DNA of 64,000 bases from Trinickia dabaoshanensis (GCF_002879885.1 NZ_PNYA01000012.1:141012-205011); one strand, 5' to 3'; shown: positions 23,440-30,747, numbered from the stretch's first letter. A program made the numbers and translations. The notes: generated by a model from the letters alone, not told the origin.

Positions 23440-23877
23440 ATGGTTGACGGATTGATCGCAGGGAAGCTAAGCGGCAGCGCGCAGAATCGCACGGCGCAAA
23501 ACGGCAAGACGTTCGTGACGGCCAAGGTGCGTGCCGCGAGCGGCGATGGCGACGCGCTCTTTGTCAACGTGATCGCATTTGACGACAATGCGAAGGCCGC
23601 ACTTCTCGCTCTCGCCGACGGTGACAGCGTTGCATTGGCAGGCACGCTCACGCCGAAGGTGTGGACCGACAAGCACGGCGACGCGAAAACGGCGCTCGAT
23701 ATGGTCGCGCACGGCGTGTTGAGCGCCTATCACGTGCGCAAGCGGCGCGAGGCAATTGGGCAGGCATCGAGCGGCGACACGACGTCGATCTCCCGTAGTG
23801 TCGGCAAGCAACGCGGACTGCGCGAAGGAGCGGCACTCGCCGGCGACGCGATGCCGGACGACGACGTCACGTTCTGA
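23440..23877 (+). CDS. ssb: Single-stranded DNA-binding protein (element-encoded)
   Basis: This is a 145-residue OB-fold protein. The N-terminal 100 residues follow the SSB pattern: LIAGKLSGSAQNRTAQNGKTF, then VNVIAFDDNAKAALLAL and DSVALAGTLTPKVWTDKHG. The C-terminus ends in DDDVTF, close to the DDDIPF tip by which bacterial SSB recruits partner enzymes, so the interaction tail seems kept. It lies behind the primase and would coat ssDNA during replication of the element. GAGGAGG precedes the ATG. The sequence is divergent from host SSB, so some databases may call it hypothetical. Confidence 0.78.
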   Translation: MVDGLIAGKLSGSAQNRTAQNGKTFVTAKVRAASGDGDALFVNVIAFDDNAKAALLALADGDSVALAGTLTPKVWTDKHGDAKTALDMVAHGVLSAYHVRKRREAIGQASSGDTTSISRSVGKQRGLREGAALAGDAMPDDDVTF

Positions 23878-23940
23878 ACGTCGCGTGAATTGACAAATGA
23901 AAAGGCTGCCATCGCGACATGGTGCGCCGTGTCGGTCCCA

Positions 23941-23970
23941 GGTGCAAAACCCAATTTTGCGTTTTGCACC
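23941..23970. terminator. Hairpin between converging ssb and terS
   Basis: A perfect 10-bp stem (23941-23950 with 23961-23970) lies in the 164-bp gap between convergent genes, a likely bidirectional terminator. Confidence 0.55.
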
Positions 23971-24041
23971 GAGCCAAGCGCGAAGCAGCGAGGCAAGCGT
24001 TTTACGTCGAAGTCATCCATGACGCGTAACGGTCTCGTCGG

Positions 24042-24500
24042 TCATGTCTTCTTCACGAACTTTGTGTAGGGGCTGGGACCGGCCGGTTTCGTGACCGCGC
24101 AACGTGATCGGCTCGAGGGCGTCATACCGAACTCGGCGAGCATGCGCGTAAGTTGCGCGTAGGCTTGGTTTGCGACTTGCAAATACGGCGACGGAATCGG
24201 ATAGCCGTGCTTGCTCTTGACGACCGCGCCGAGCTTGACGACCTTTTCGTTGGCGTCCCGCCAGCGACAGAACGCCTCGCAATATAGGCCCAATGCGGTC
24301 GCATCGAGCGCGGTTAGGAGGCCGGCCGCGCGCAAGTGCTCAGCGATGGTCGGCCAGTGCTTGCGCGCGCCGTCAGATAGCCAGGCCGGCATCACGTTCG
24401 CCTCAAGCGGTGGCGCGTCGGCGTCGATATTGAGCGGTCGGCCGCCGGGATTGCCACGAACCAGCTTCAACGCAGTGGGAATCGGTTTTCTACCACGCAT
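24042..24500 (-). CDS. terS: Phage terminase small subunit, P27 family
   Basis: This 152-residue protein opens with RGRKPIPTALKLVRGNPGG, the signature of P27-type terminase small subunits, which recognise the packaging site and load the large subunit. A helical central region follows (ARKHWPTIAEHLRAAGLLT, then LGLYCEAFCRWRDANEKV). It ends in a polar tail. GGGAGG precedes the ATG at 24500, so I exclude the extended N-terminus. No large terminase subunit gene exists anywhere in the island. In phage satellites a lone TerS redirects helper-phage packaging to the satellite genome; here that role is inferred. It faces leftward, opposite to the replication genes. Confidence 0.85.
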   Translation of the reverse strand: MRGRKPIPTALKLVRGNPGGRPLNIDADAPPLEANVMPAWLSDGARKHWPTIAEHLRAAGLLTALDATALGLYCEAFCRWRDANEKVVKLGAVVKSKHGYPIPSPYLQVANQAYAQLTRMLAEFGMTPSSRSRCAVTKPAGPSPYTKFVKKT

Positions 24501-24538
24501 GGTTGTCCTCCCTTTGCGTCGATCCGCGAGCATGCACT

Positions 24539-24552
24539 GCTCAATTTTGAGC
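24539..24552. repeat. CTCAA-NN-TTGAG palindrome, copy 1
   Basis: GCTCAATTTTGAGC lies 39 bp upstream of the terS start. Related copies are at 24923-24944, 25912-25933 and 25968-25981. Confidence 0.55.
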
Positions 24553-24782
24553 GGTGTTTTGGCGTTCTTGCGCGTTATCCGGTCAAAACGGGGTCGCTAA
24601 TTTCGCTTGAATAAAAAATTGACCCTACACGCGGTCTGGGCGGGTAACCCCGTAGCCTTTTGCCCCGCCTATCCCCCCGAGAAGGCCCGCCCGGTGGGGC
24701 AAACGGCTCCAATGCGGGCTCGCACGGACTCCGACGAGATTAGTAGGTTGCAGACCGTGAGCCCGTCTAAGAGCCGATTTCA

Positions 24783-24810
24783 GGGGTATGCTTAAAGTTG
24801 AGCATACCCC
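24783..24810. repeat. 10-bp stem hairpin
   Basis: A perfect inverted repeat joins 24783-24792 and 24801-24810 with an 8-nt loop. It lies in the palindrome-rich gap upstream of terS. Confidence 0.5.
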
Positions 24811-24922
24811 TCGTCGCAGAGGGCCTAACCCTGCCAACACGACGCCCCGACCTAAGTGGCGAGTGTCGCCATTCGGTCGCCGCTTCTCGGCTCGATTCGT
24901 TGACGACACGCCAGCGTCGCCT

Positions 24923-24944
24923 GTCTCCTCAAAATTGAGGAGAC
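24923..24944. repeat. CTCAA-NN-TTGAG palindrome, copy 2
   Basis: This is a perfect 10-bp stem around a central AA. The inner five pairs match the other copies, but the outer five (GTCTC/GAGAC) differ while remaining fully paired. Confidence 0.55.
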
Positions 24945-25024
24945 CGTTTGTCAGTATCTCCGACGGCGGTTAGCGTAGCGAGCGCGTGCCCCCATGTCTG
25001 ACAGCCCCCTTTAAATCGCTTCGC

Positions 25025-25058
25025 GAAGGGGTGTCCTCGATTTCGAGGACACCCCTTC
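25025..25058. terminator. 16-bp perfect hairpin downstream of the 247-residue gene
   Basis: 25025-25040 pairs perfectly with 25043-25058 around a TT loop. It lies about 75 bp beyond the stop of the leftward gene ending at 25132. Its inner part (CTCGA-TT-TCGAG) is a variant of the CTCAA-NN-TTGAG theme. Confidence 0.55.
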
Positions 25059-25131
25059 ACTCGATTACCTGCTGCCGGCATTCGAACGATTCGACAAACC
25101 GAGCCCGCACCACTACGCGAGCGACGATGAA

Positions 25132-25875
25132 TCAAGCGACCTTCTTCACGCCGAACAACCGCTCACGTTCGCGACGGAAGATGCCTTCCGCCGGACTGCC
25201 TTGAAAGATCGGGATCGCGATCTGCTCGGCCCTGCGCAGCAAGTCATCCGCTTCCTGGCGCTGCTTTGGCGGATCGAGATCGGCGCGATGCATCGACAGG
25301 CGCAGAGCGTCGCGAATCGCTTCCAGCTTGTTCCGGGTCGTGGCGATCTCGTCGCTGTTGTAAATGTCGACGAAGCGCTCACGTCCCCAGCCATCGCGTT
25401 CGGAACGCTCGTGCGTCGCGCGGCAAGCGTGCCGCAGCGTTTCGAGCATCAATGCCACCTGATCGTCAACGTTATGCAAATACGCCAGGATCACGGGCAT
25501 GTCTTTGTCCGGGTCTTGATCGGGCACGGTCGGATGGGTATGGCCTTCGAGCAGCCACGAGAGTTGCGCTTCGCGGCCGTCCAGCGCGCTCTGCGCCATC
25601 ATCGAGCGAAGCATGGCCGCCTGGTAGGCTTCGCGCGCTTGATTAGCCGCATGCCACGCCTCCAACTCTGCGACTCGGGCTTTCTCTGCGGCTAGGGCGA
25701 GTGCCGGCAGTTCCCTCCGGCGCCGGGTCGGGAGGCTTGCCAATTCGGACGCCCACGCACGACGCAGTTCGATCTTCGCCGCATCCGTGTCGCGCTGATC
25801 TTCGTCCTGCTGAAGCAGTCCAGACTTCGCGATCCGGCCAATCAGTTCGGCGCTTCTCTCAAAGACGGAAACCAT
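25132..25875 (-). CDS. Hypothetical helical protein
   Basis: I do not recognise the family. The 247 residues are strongly charged and predicted mostly helical. Residues about 30-100 are Ala/Glu/Arg-rich (LALAAEKARVAELEAWHAAN) and coiled-coil-like. A central segment reads AYLHNVDDQVALMLETLRHA, and the C-terminus again is rich in Arg and Glu (FRRERERLFGVKKVA). It could be a structural or scaffolding-type phage protein, but this is only a guess. GGAGA about 11 bases upstream supports the start. It is the last of three leftward genes (26532 to 25132). A CTCAA-TT-TTGAG hairpin sits 37-58 bp upstream of its start. Confidence 0.6.
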   Translation of the reverse strand: MVSVFERSAELIGRIAKSGLLQQDEDQRDTDAAKIELRRAWASELASLPTRRRRELPALALAAEKARVAELEAWHAANQAREAYQAAMLRSMMAQSALDGREAQLSWLLEGHTHPTVPDQDPDKDMPVILAYLHNVDDQVALMLETLRHACRATHERSERDGWGRERFVDIYNSDEIATTRNKLEAIRDALRLSMHRADLDPPKQRQEADDLLRRAEQIAIPIFQGSPAEGIFRRERERLFGVKKVA

Positions 25876-25911
25876 GATGCGTTCTCCACGATGAATACGA
25901 TGGTTTGGATA

Positions 25912-25933
25912 ACCGGCTCAATTTTGAGCCGGT
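25912..25933. repeat. CTCAA-NN-TTGAG palindrome, copy 3
   Basis: This is a perfect 10-bp stem around a central TT; the outer arms are ACCGG/CCGGT. It lies between two leftward genes (90-residue and 247-residue). Confidence 0.55.
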
Positions 25934-25967
25934 AGAATTGCGGCGAGCATCAACCGGCCGGCTACCA

Positions 25968-25981
25968 CCTCAAATTTGAGG
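25968..25981. repeat. CTCAA-NN-TTGAG palindrome, copy 4
   Basis: CCTCAAATTTGAGG is a perfect 14-bp palindrome overlapping the stop end of the 90-residue gene, 35 bp from copy 3. Confidence 0.55.
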
Positions 25982-26242
25982 CGGCCTATCATCATCGAAG
26001 CGGGCAGCCAGCGCCCAGGAAACGACCGCGTTGTGCAACGGCAGACCGTTCGCATCGAGCCAGCATGCATTGCCTTGGTCATCCAGACAGAAACGGGCTT
26101 GGCGATATTTCGGCCCCCTGATATGGCAGCTGTCCAGATCGACCTCGACCAGCACGTCGTTGACGCCGTTGTCGTGGATCAGTGACGACAATGCGGCAAC
26201 CGCTGTGGACGGATCGTTCCAGGTGACGGTGGGAATCGACAT
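25970..26242 (-). CDS. Small hypothetical protein
   Basis: This 90-residue protein has no recognised family. It begins MSIPTVTWNDPSTAVAALSS and contains a strand-rich centre (VLVEVDLDSCHIRG) and FCLDDQGNACWLDANGLP, which suggests a small beta-rich domain. An AAGGAGT site 7-8 bases before the ATG is strong. It is in the middle of three leftward genes, 35 bases after the 84-residue gene, so an operon is likely. Confidence 0.6.
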   Translation of the reverse strand: MSIPTVTWNDPSTAVAALSSLIHDNGVNDVLVEVDLDSCHIRGPKYRQARFCLDDQGNACWLDANGLPLHNAVVSWALAARFDDDRPPQI

Positions 26243-26277
26243 AGCAACTCCTTGAACGTGAGATGAGGCGGCCGGCT

Positions 26278-26532
26278 TTAAGCGCGCGCCAGAATCCAGC
26301 CGCTGGGGTACAGCAAGCGACCGCTCTCAGCGTCGACAAAAATGCCGGTGCCGTTTCGAAGGACATACTCGGCCATGACATATCGCTCACGATGCCTTGG
26401 CGGGAAATGCGGATTGCACCGGCGTTGCACGATCACGTTCTTGACCCGGCCGTTGCTGAGATCAAGCAGCGGCTTGAGCGCATCGGGCGCCGTGTCGGGA
26501 TGCGCCCACCGGATAGGCTCGATTGAAGGCAT
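26278..26532 (-). CDS. Small hypothetical protein
   Basis: This 84-residue product starts MPSIEPIRWAHPDTAPDALK and ends in FVDAESGRLLYPSGWILARA. No family is recognised. An AGGAGG ribosome-binding site 6-7 bases upstream fixes the start at 26532; the frame extends further upstream but without a good site. The tail pattern (VDAESGRLLY) resembles that of the neighbouring 90-residue protein (LDDQGNACWLDANGLP). The two could therefore be distant paralogues or partners, a weak inference from appearance. It is the first gene of the leftward trio. Confidence 0.58.
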   Translation of the reverse strand: MPSIEPIRWAHPDTAPDALKPLLDLSNGRVKNVIVQRRCNPHFPPRHRERYVMAEYVLRNGTGIFVDAESGRLLYPSGWILARA

Positions 26533-27050
26533 ACGGACCTCCTGATAAGGAATGCCACACAGGTTTCGTCGTCCCGATTTTGCTTTGACGTTCGTGTCGA
26601 TTGCTCGCGGCTTGCCGGCCTCGATCGCCATCGTGCGGCTTAACGTTGGGACCGCAACGCCGGAGGCGGTCACGATCGACACTTAGCGACTATTGATCGA
26701 TTCGCGATACGCAAGCGGCACGGGCTGCGAGACAAGCGCTTCAATGACACGCCGATAGCAGACGGAAAGGTCATTCATGTTGCGAAAATATACGCCCATC
26801 TCCTCGTAGAAGAAACATCCTGCCCGTCATACATCAATGACGCTGGGTCTCGTACGGCAAGGCCGCGCAAAGGGGGTGTCAAAACGACACCCCCTTCGGT
26901 GACGCACGTGCGCGGGACATGCTTCGCTCGGACGGTTTGCGGCGTGAGGGCATGCCCGACTTTCCGCGCACCGGAAAGTGATATGCTCACGCACGCGCCG
27001 CGTTGACAAACGTGAACAGCGCAAACGACAAAAATCATCTGAGAGAGCAT
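26533..27050. other. Divergent intergenic region
   Basis: This region lies between the leftward trio and the rightward membrane module. I see no gene. It carries one terminator-like hairpin (26870-26896). Rightward promoter elements are not clear. Confidence 0.45.
26870..26896. terminator. 11-bp stem hairpin
   Basis: 26870-26880 pairs perfectly with 26886-26896 (5-nt loop). There is no long T run on either side, and no gene converges on it, so its role is unclear. Confidence 0.45.
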
Positions 27051-27515
27051 ATGGGCCAATCCTGCGCGGCCGGGTTCTATCCGGCATTCAAACAGAACAT
27101 GGAAGCCATCGGCCTGACGGTCCCCACTGGTCTATTCGCGACGCAACAGCAAGCGGCATCGACGATTGGGCAACTGTTGGGCCTCGTGAAGACGTTCGGC
27201 ATGAAAGTCACCATTCGCGAACTCATTGGCGCCGGCACGCTGACCGATTTTCTCGGCGCGGCGGCGGCATACTCGGCGGCGTTTTATGTGGGCGGCGCGA
27301 TCGGAAGCCTGATCGTTGCGACGGACAAAACGCTCGGTTGCAAGGTTGGTCCGGTCGCCATTGGACAAATTCACCGCGCGATGCTGGGCGGGAGCGTGGT
27401 GCTTATTGCGCCGATGCAAGCGCTACTACTGCAACATCCCGAAATCGTCGATGTGTCGATGCCCAATCGCCGTTCATACGGTGCATGGGCTCGTGCTGCT
27501 GGAGCCGCGCAATGA
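27051..27515 (+). CDS. Hypothetical membrane-associated protein, gene 1 of a coupled pair
   Basis: This product has 154 residues from the ATG at 27051 (GAGAGA upstream); the frame continues upstream to a weak TTG. No family is recognised. A Gln/Ala-rich segment (residues about 30-50) precedes a Gly/Ala-rich hydrophobic stretch around 68-92 (LGAAAAYSAAFYVGGAIGSL), typical of glycine-zipper membrane helices. A second hydrophobic segment lies near 118-130 (GGSVVLIAPMQALLL). Its last codon overlaps the start of the next gene (ATGA), so the pair is translationally coupled. Such small membrane pairs can be pore formers, exclusion proteins or toxin-type modules; none is shown. Confidence 0.6.
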   Translation: MGQSCAAGFYPAFKQNMEAIGLTVPTGLFATQQQAASTIGQLLGLVKTFGMKVTIRELIGAGTLTDFLGAAAAYSAAFYVGGAIGSLIVATDKTLGCKVGPVAIGQIHRAMLGGSVVLIAPMQALLLQHPEIVDVSMPNRRSYGAWARAAGAAQ

Positions 27516-27733
27516 AAGCATGGTTGATCGATCGCGGGTTGCTCGTGCTTACGGCTCTTGTTCTCGCCGGCGCCGCCTGGGCGGCTATCCACTATCTCGG
27601 CGAGTCGTATTTTTCGGTTTCGACGACGGTGCTAATTATCGTGCTGTTTGTCGAGAATTGGCGTCTGCAAAAACTGCTGCGCGAGCATGGCATTTCTACG
27701 CGCTGGCACAAGCGAGCGAAAGATCGGCCGTGA
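27512..27733 (+). CDS. Small membrane protein, gene 2 of a coupled pair
   Basis: This 73-residue protein has its ATG overlapping the stop of the preceding gene by four bases. Two hydrophobic segments, about residues 9-27 (LLVLTALVLAGAAWAAI) and 36-50 (VSTTVLIIVLFVE), are followed by a strongly basic tail (RWHKRAKDRP). This fits a two-helix inner-membrane protein with a cytoplasmic C-terminus. The size and topology are holin-like, but no lysis enzyme is nearby, so I leave the role open. A hairpin at 27803-27822 follows. Confidence 0.58.
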   Translation: MKAWLIDRGLLVLTALVLAGAAWAAIHYLGESYFSVSTTVLIIVLFVENWRLQKLLREHGISTRWHKRAKDRP

Positions 27734-27802
27734 CACTCTCGGCGTGTTGCGCATGAACGCGAGCACAGCATTGACTGGCGCTCGTTGAGCAGGGCAAATT
27801 CG

Positions 27803-27822
27803 GTCGGCTTGGCAAAGCCGAC
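27803..27822. terminator. 8-bp stem hairpin between converging genes
   Basis: 27803-27810 pairs perfectly with 27815-27822 (GGCA loop), between the rightward membrane pair and the leftward HEPN gene; probably a terminator. Confidence 0.5.
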
Positions 27823-27913
27823 TTGCGCTAACGCCTTGCCCTTTCTGATTTCAAATCTGGGTGGGCCGAATCAACTCGACAACGCCGTCGCGTTGCGCTT
27901 ACGTTGCCTCGAA

Positions 27914-28618
27914 TTATTCCCAGAAGCCCGCACTGGCGCGCGCCAATTGAACGTCTAGCGAGTCCCACGCGAAACCCGCGTTTCGTATCAGCATTCCGAG
28001 AATCGCTACAAGCCTCTGCATCGCCTGTATCGTCGCGAGCAGGTCGCCCCATTTGATCCCCAGCTTCGCAATGTCGACTAGTTCATATTTGTCCGCGACG
28101 TGACGTACCTCCGTGTGGGCCGTCACCTTGTCGCGAATCGTTCGGAAACCGTTCATCGTGACGCTCGCCGATAAGCGTTGCCACAGATCCACTGCCTCGT
28201 CGTACAACGTATCGAACTGGTGACGTAATTCTCTTTCCTCGTCTGTTTCGATCTGTCGCAGCGCGGCCGCGATGGCAGGATCGGCTTCCTCCTCGACTGG
28301 CGGTAGCTTCCACGTCGCGAATTGTTCCCGGCAACCGCTTCTCAAGTCGTCGTCTGCGAGTTCGGCCATCAGATTACGCAGACTCGGTGCCCGACCATCA
28401 CTGTCCATTGTGAGCTTGGCAATATCCTGGCAGCACGACAGGAACAACGTGTGCCTTAGGATTGCAAAGCCGTGCGCACGTCGCCCTGAGCCCCAGCGAC
28501 GCGGGACAGCCTCCTCGAAGAGCATCGGCCCAAGCAGTGCATATCGATGGCGAAGTTCAATGAATGCGTCTAGTAGGTGGCTTGCGTGCGCTTCAATCTT
28601 TGCGTGTTTGGACGACAT
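27914..28618 (-). CDS. AbiU2-like HEPN-domain protein
   Basis: This 234-residue, all-helical protein shows the pattern of the HEPN_AbiU2 family: a helical N-terminus (LLDAFIELRHRYALLG), a central LFLSCCQDIAKLTMD helix, then a long helical region. The HEPN RNase signature R-x5-H follows as IRDKVTAHTE with Arg162 and His168. AbiU2-type proteins are linked to phage abortive infection, and HEPN proteins usually cleave RNA. I start at the methionine at 28618; the upstream extension overlaps the neighbouring gene. It lies 64 bases downstream of the S49-like gene on the same strand, so cotranscription is likely. The family call is from motif and helical layout, not from a search. Confidence 0.65.
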   Translation of the reverse strand: MSSKHAKIEAHASHLLDAFIELRHRYALLGPMLFEEAVPRRWGSGRRAHGFAILRHTLFLSCCQDIAKLTMDSDGRAPSLRNLMAELADDDLRSGCREQFATWKLPPVEEEADPAIAAALRQIETDEERELRHQFDTLYDEAVDLWQRLSASVTMNGFRTIRDKVTAHTEVRHVADKYELVDIAKLGIKWGDLLATIQAMQRLVAILGMLIRNAGFAWDSLDVQLARASAGFWE

Positions 28619-28682
28619 GGTGCTCTGAGCGGCAAATAGGAAGTTGGCGATTATTGACCGGGATGCACGACTGCCTGCGCGA

Positions 28683-29678
28683 TTAGAGAGCAAGCAGGTC
28701 GATTTCGCGATGGCGCGCGGTGGCGTCGTATGTTGCCTTACGCGATTCTCCGGTCAAAGACGGGCGGCTCAACGCGGAAATCACCCATGCACGTTCCTGC
28801 AACGTAGCGGCGCGCGATGGGACCCTGATTGTCTTGTCCCGGCCGATGCGCTGCGCGAGGCGCCGTACGACCTCGTCAAGCGTCGTCACCCCGTCGACCA
28901 TTCCCTCGTGTTTCGCTGTTTGCGCGTCGAGCACGCGGCCTTGGCCGTATCCCTGGTGGACCATAGATGCTGTGACCCCGCGATGTTTCGCTACAGCGTC
29001 GACAAACATGCGGTGATACTCGTTCACGCGCGACTGTATGTGCTGTCGTGCATCCGCGTTGAGCGGTGCGAACGGGCTGCTCTCGGTTTTGTAATTGCCG
29101 GCCTTGATCAAGGTCGTGCTGATGCCGGCGCGCTCTAAGCTCCGGGATAGGTTCTGGTGTGCGGCGACGATCCCGATCGAACCAACTTCCCCGCCGCTGG
29201 TGACGTACACCTCACTCGCCGCACTCGCGAGCCAATAGGCCCCGGCAGCGGCGAGGCTATTAGCGATTGCAAATATGGGCTTGCGCTCACGTGCCCGGCA
29301 AATCTCTTCGGCCACTTCAGCAACGCCATAGACGCTGCCCCCGGGCGAATCGATGTCGAGCAGAATGCCGCCGACCGAATCGTCGGCGAGCGCGGCGCGG
29401 AACGCTTGCGTGAAGCGCCATAGGCTCACGAAACCGAGTGCCTCGCCGCGCGCGTCCGTCCTTTGCGCCAACACGCCGTAAAGCGGCAATACGGCGATCG
29501 CGCCATTGCCGGTCGGACGGCAGTTCCTTGCGCTGATGGCGCCGTAGATTCGCGCATGGGGCGTTGAGTCGAGCCCGTGCCCGGCAGCCGAAGCCTCAAG
29601 CGCGGCGCGGACGAATTGAAGGCGGTTGGGAACGATGGCCCAAGGCCCAGCAATCAATTCGGCAATCGACGGCTGCAT
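28683..29678 (-). CDS. S49-type phage head protease homologue, predicted inactive
   Basis: This 331-residue member of the SppA/S49 clan is of the phage head-maturation type. The fold markers are present: ILLDIDSPGGSVYGV, the ANSLAAAGAYWLAS block, GSIGIV and LIKAGNYKTESSPFAPL. In S49 enzymes the block reads xAAS[GA]xY with Ser as nucleophile; here the position is Ala145 (codon 29244-29246). The catalytic Lys is kept as Lys197, the same 52-residue spacing as the Ser147/Lys199 dyad of B. subtilis SppA. The protein thus looks like a folded but dead protease. AAGGAGAA fixes the ATG. No portal or capsid genes accompany it. Confidence 0.85.
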   Translation of the reverse strand: MQPSIAELIAGPWAIVPNRLQFVRAALEASAAGHGLDSTPHARIYGAISARNCRPTGNGAIAVLPLYGVLAQRTDARGEALGFVSLWRFTQAFRAALADDSVGGILLDIDSPGGSVYGVAEVAEEICRARERKPIFAIANSLAAAGAYWLASAASEVYVTSGGEVGSIGIVAAHQNLSRSLERAGISTTLIKAGNYKTESSPFAPLNADARQHIQSRVNEYHRMFVDAVAKHRGVTASMVHQGYGQGRVLDAQTAKHEGMVDGVTTLDEVVRRLAQRIGRDKTIRVPSRAATLQERAWVISALSRPSLTGESRKATYDATARHREIDLLAL

Positions 29679-29883
29679 GAAATTCTCCTTCTGCACGCCT
29701 ATGCATCGGCGTCATGCGTAGTGTGGCACGGCTCGCGATGATCGGAGCAAAGAGGAGCGAGGTCCGACACGACGCACGGGCGGGCTCTGCGCGCCGGCGA
29801 ACGTCACCGATTTAAACCGGCCAAAAGCGGCCGTCACCGTCCCTCTGCTTGCGTGTTGAACGTCGCATGACTGATCGCAGGGC

Positions 29884-30747
29884 CTACAGAACCAAATCTC
29901 TTACAGGCGGCAAACAATCGCGCTCAATACATGCAACTATGAGTCGCCTTAACAGCTCAACTGACTCCAGGACGCTTTCGTGCTGATCACCTTTTAGCTT
30001 ACCTCCATGCACTGCCTTTGAACGCACATTGTAGAGACGTTTGACGTCGGCAAAAAGTGTCTTCTGTAGGTCAACGTCTCCGGGCGCAAGGAACTTCGCG
30101 GTGTAAAGACTGACGCGGAAAACGATCTCCGAATCGACTCCGAACAGCCCTTCTATCCCTGCCCAGAGAAGAGCCAATTGCGCTCGCGGCAGAGAGTGCC
30201 AGTGATATGTTGCGAGGCAGTGCACCGCGTTTTGAAACCCATGCTGAGTAAGCAGCGATTGGGCTTTACCGAAATTGCTTTCAAGCCACATGCACTCCGC
30301 TTCGTTGAGAACCCGAGAATCCTTCCCAAGAGGGGCTAAGATTCGATAGTCGATAACGTTGAGGCGGCTTCGCTCGGTGAAGTGAGCTGCGGCTGCCGTT
30401 GACTGAAGCCCGCAATTGACAGGCACGCCGAAGATTGCGCTCAGCAATAAGACGTCCCAGAGAGAGTTCCAAGCGCGTGTTGCTACGTCAGCTCTGCCCA
30501 TGCCGGCGATGCGAAGTTGACATTCGACCCAGGGCAACTGCAACAAGGCGAAATGCCTGTCGAGGAGATTGAGTCCCGCTAGAAGCGGGCGGGGGCCAAC
30601 CTGTTCTCCCCAAGGGAGCAATTCGAGACCATCGGCCAGTCGGATACTCCGCGGAACCTTGATACCACTAAGCAACAAATACGTTGTGCGCCGCCCCCCG
30701 ATGACTCTTGGCATAAAGTCCTGCCTTCGAACTGGATTCACGTGCAT
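29884..30747 (-). CDS. Apea-like HEPN-domain protein
   Basis: This is a 287-residue protein. The N-terminal ~160 residues are unassigned (MHVNPVRRQDFMPRVIGGRR, then mixed strands and helices). The C-terminal ~100 residues match the Apea-like HEPN pattern: LLWAGIEGLFGVDSEIVFRV, a helical stretch, then LYNVRSKAVHGG with Arg242 and His247 as the R-x4-H motif. HEPN domains of this type occur in phage-defence and stress modules as RNases or nucleotide-binding partners. I choose the methionine at 30747; the frame extends upstream to 30954 with low-complexity Arg/Ala sequence and another ATG at 30714 is possible. It is 205 bases upstream of the S49-like gene on the same strand. Confidence 0.65.
   Translation of the reverse strand: MHVNPVRRQDFMPRVIGGRRTTYLLLSGIKVPRSIRLADGLELLPWGEQVGPRPLLAGLNLLDRHFALLQLPWVECQLRIAGMGRADVATRAWNSLWDVLLLSAIFGVPVNCGLQSTAAAAHFTERSRLNVIDYRILAPLGKDSRVLNEAECMWLESNFGKAQSLLTQHGFQNAVHCLATYHWHSLPRAQLALLWAGIEGLFGVDSEIVFRVSLYTAKFLAPGDVDLQKTLFADVKRLYNVRSKAVHGGKLKGDQHESVLESVELLRRLIVACIERDCLPPVRDLVL

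Larger units (their letters stand above)
24501..25131. other. Intergenic region rich in palindromes
   Basis: No coding sequence is supported in these 630 bases. They hold four strong hairpins: 24539-24552, 24783-24810 (10-bp stem), 24923-24944 (10-bp stem, CTCAA tip) and 25025-25058 (16-bp stem, 2-nt loop). The region may contain a packaging (cos/pac-like) site, RNA processing sites or regulatory sequences. Confidence 0.5.

Noticed and set aside
23213..23455. An 80-codon frame across the primase end and the repeat array
   Set aside because: It reads through the iteron-like inverted repeats and overlaps both the primase end and the ssb start.
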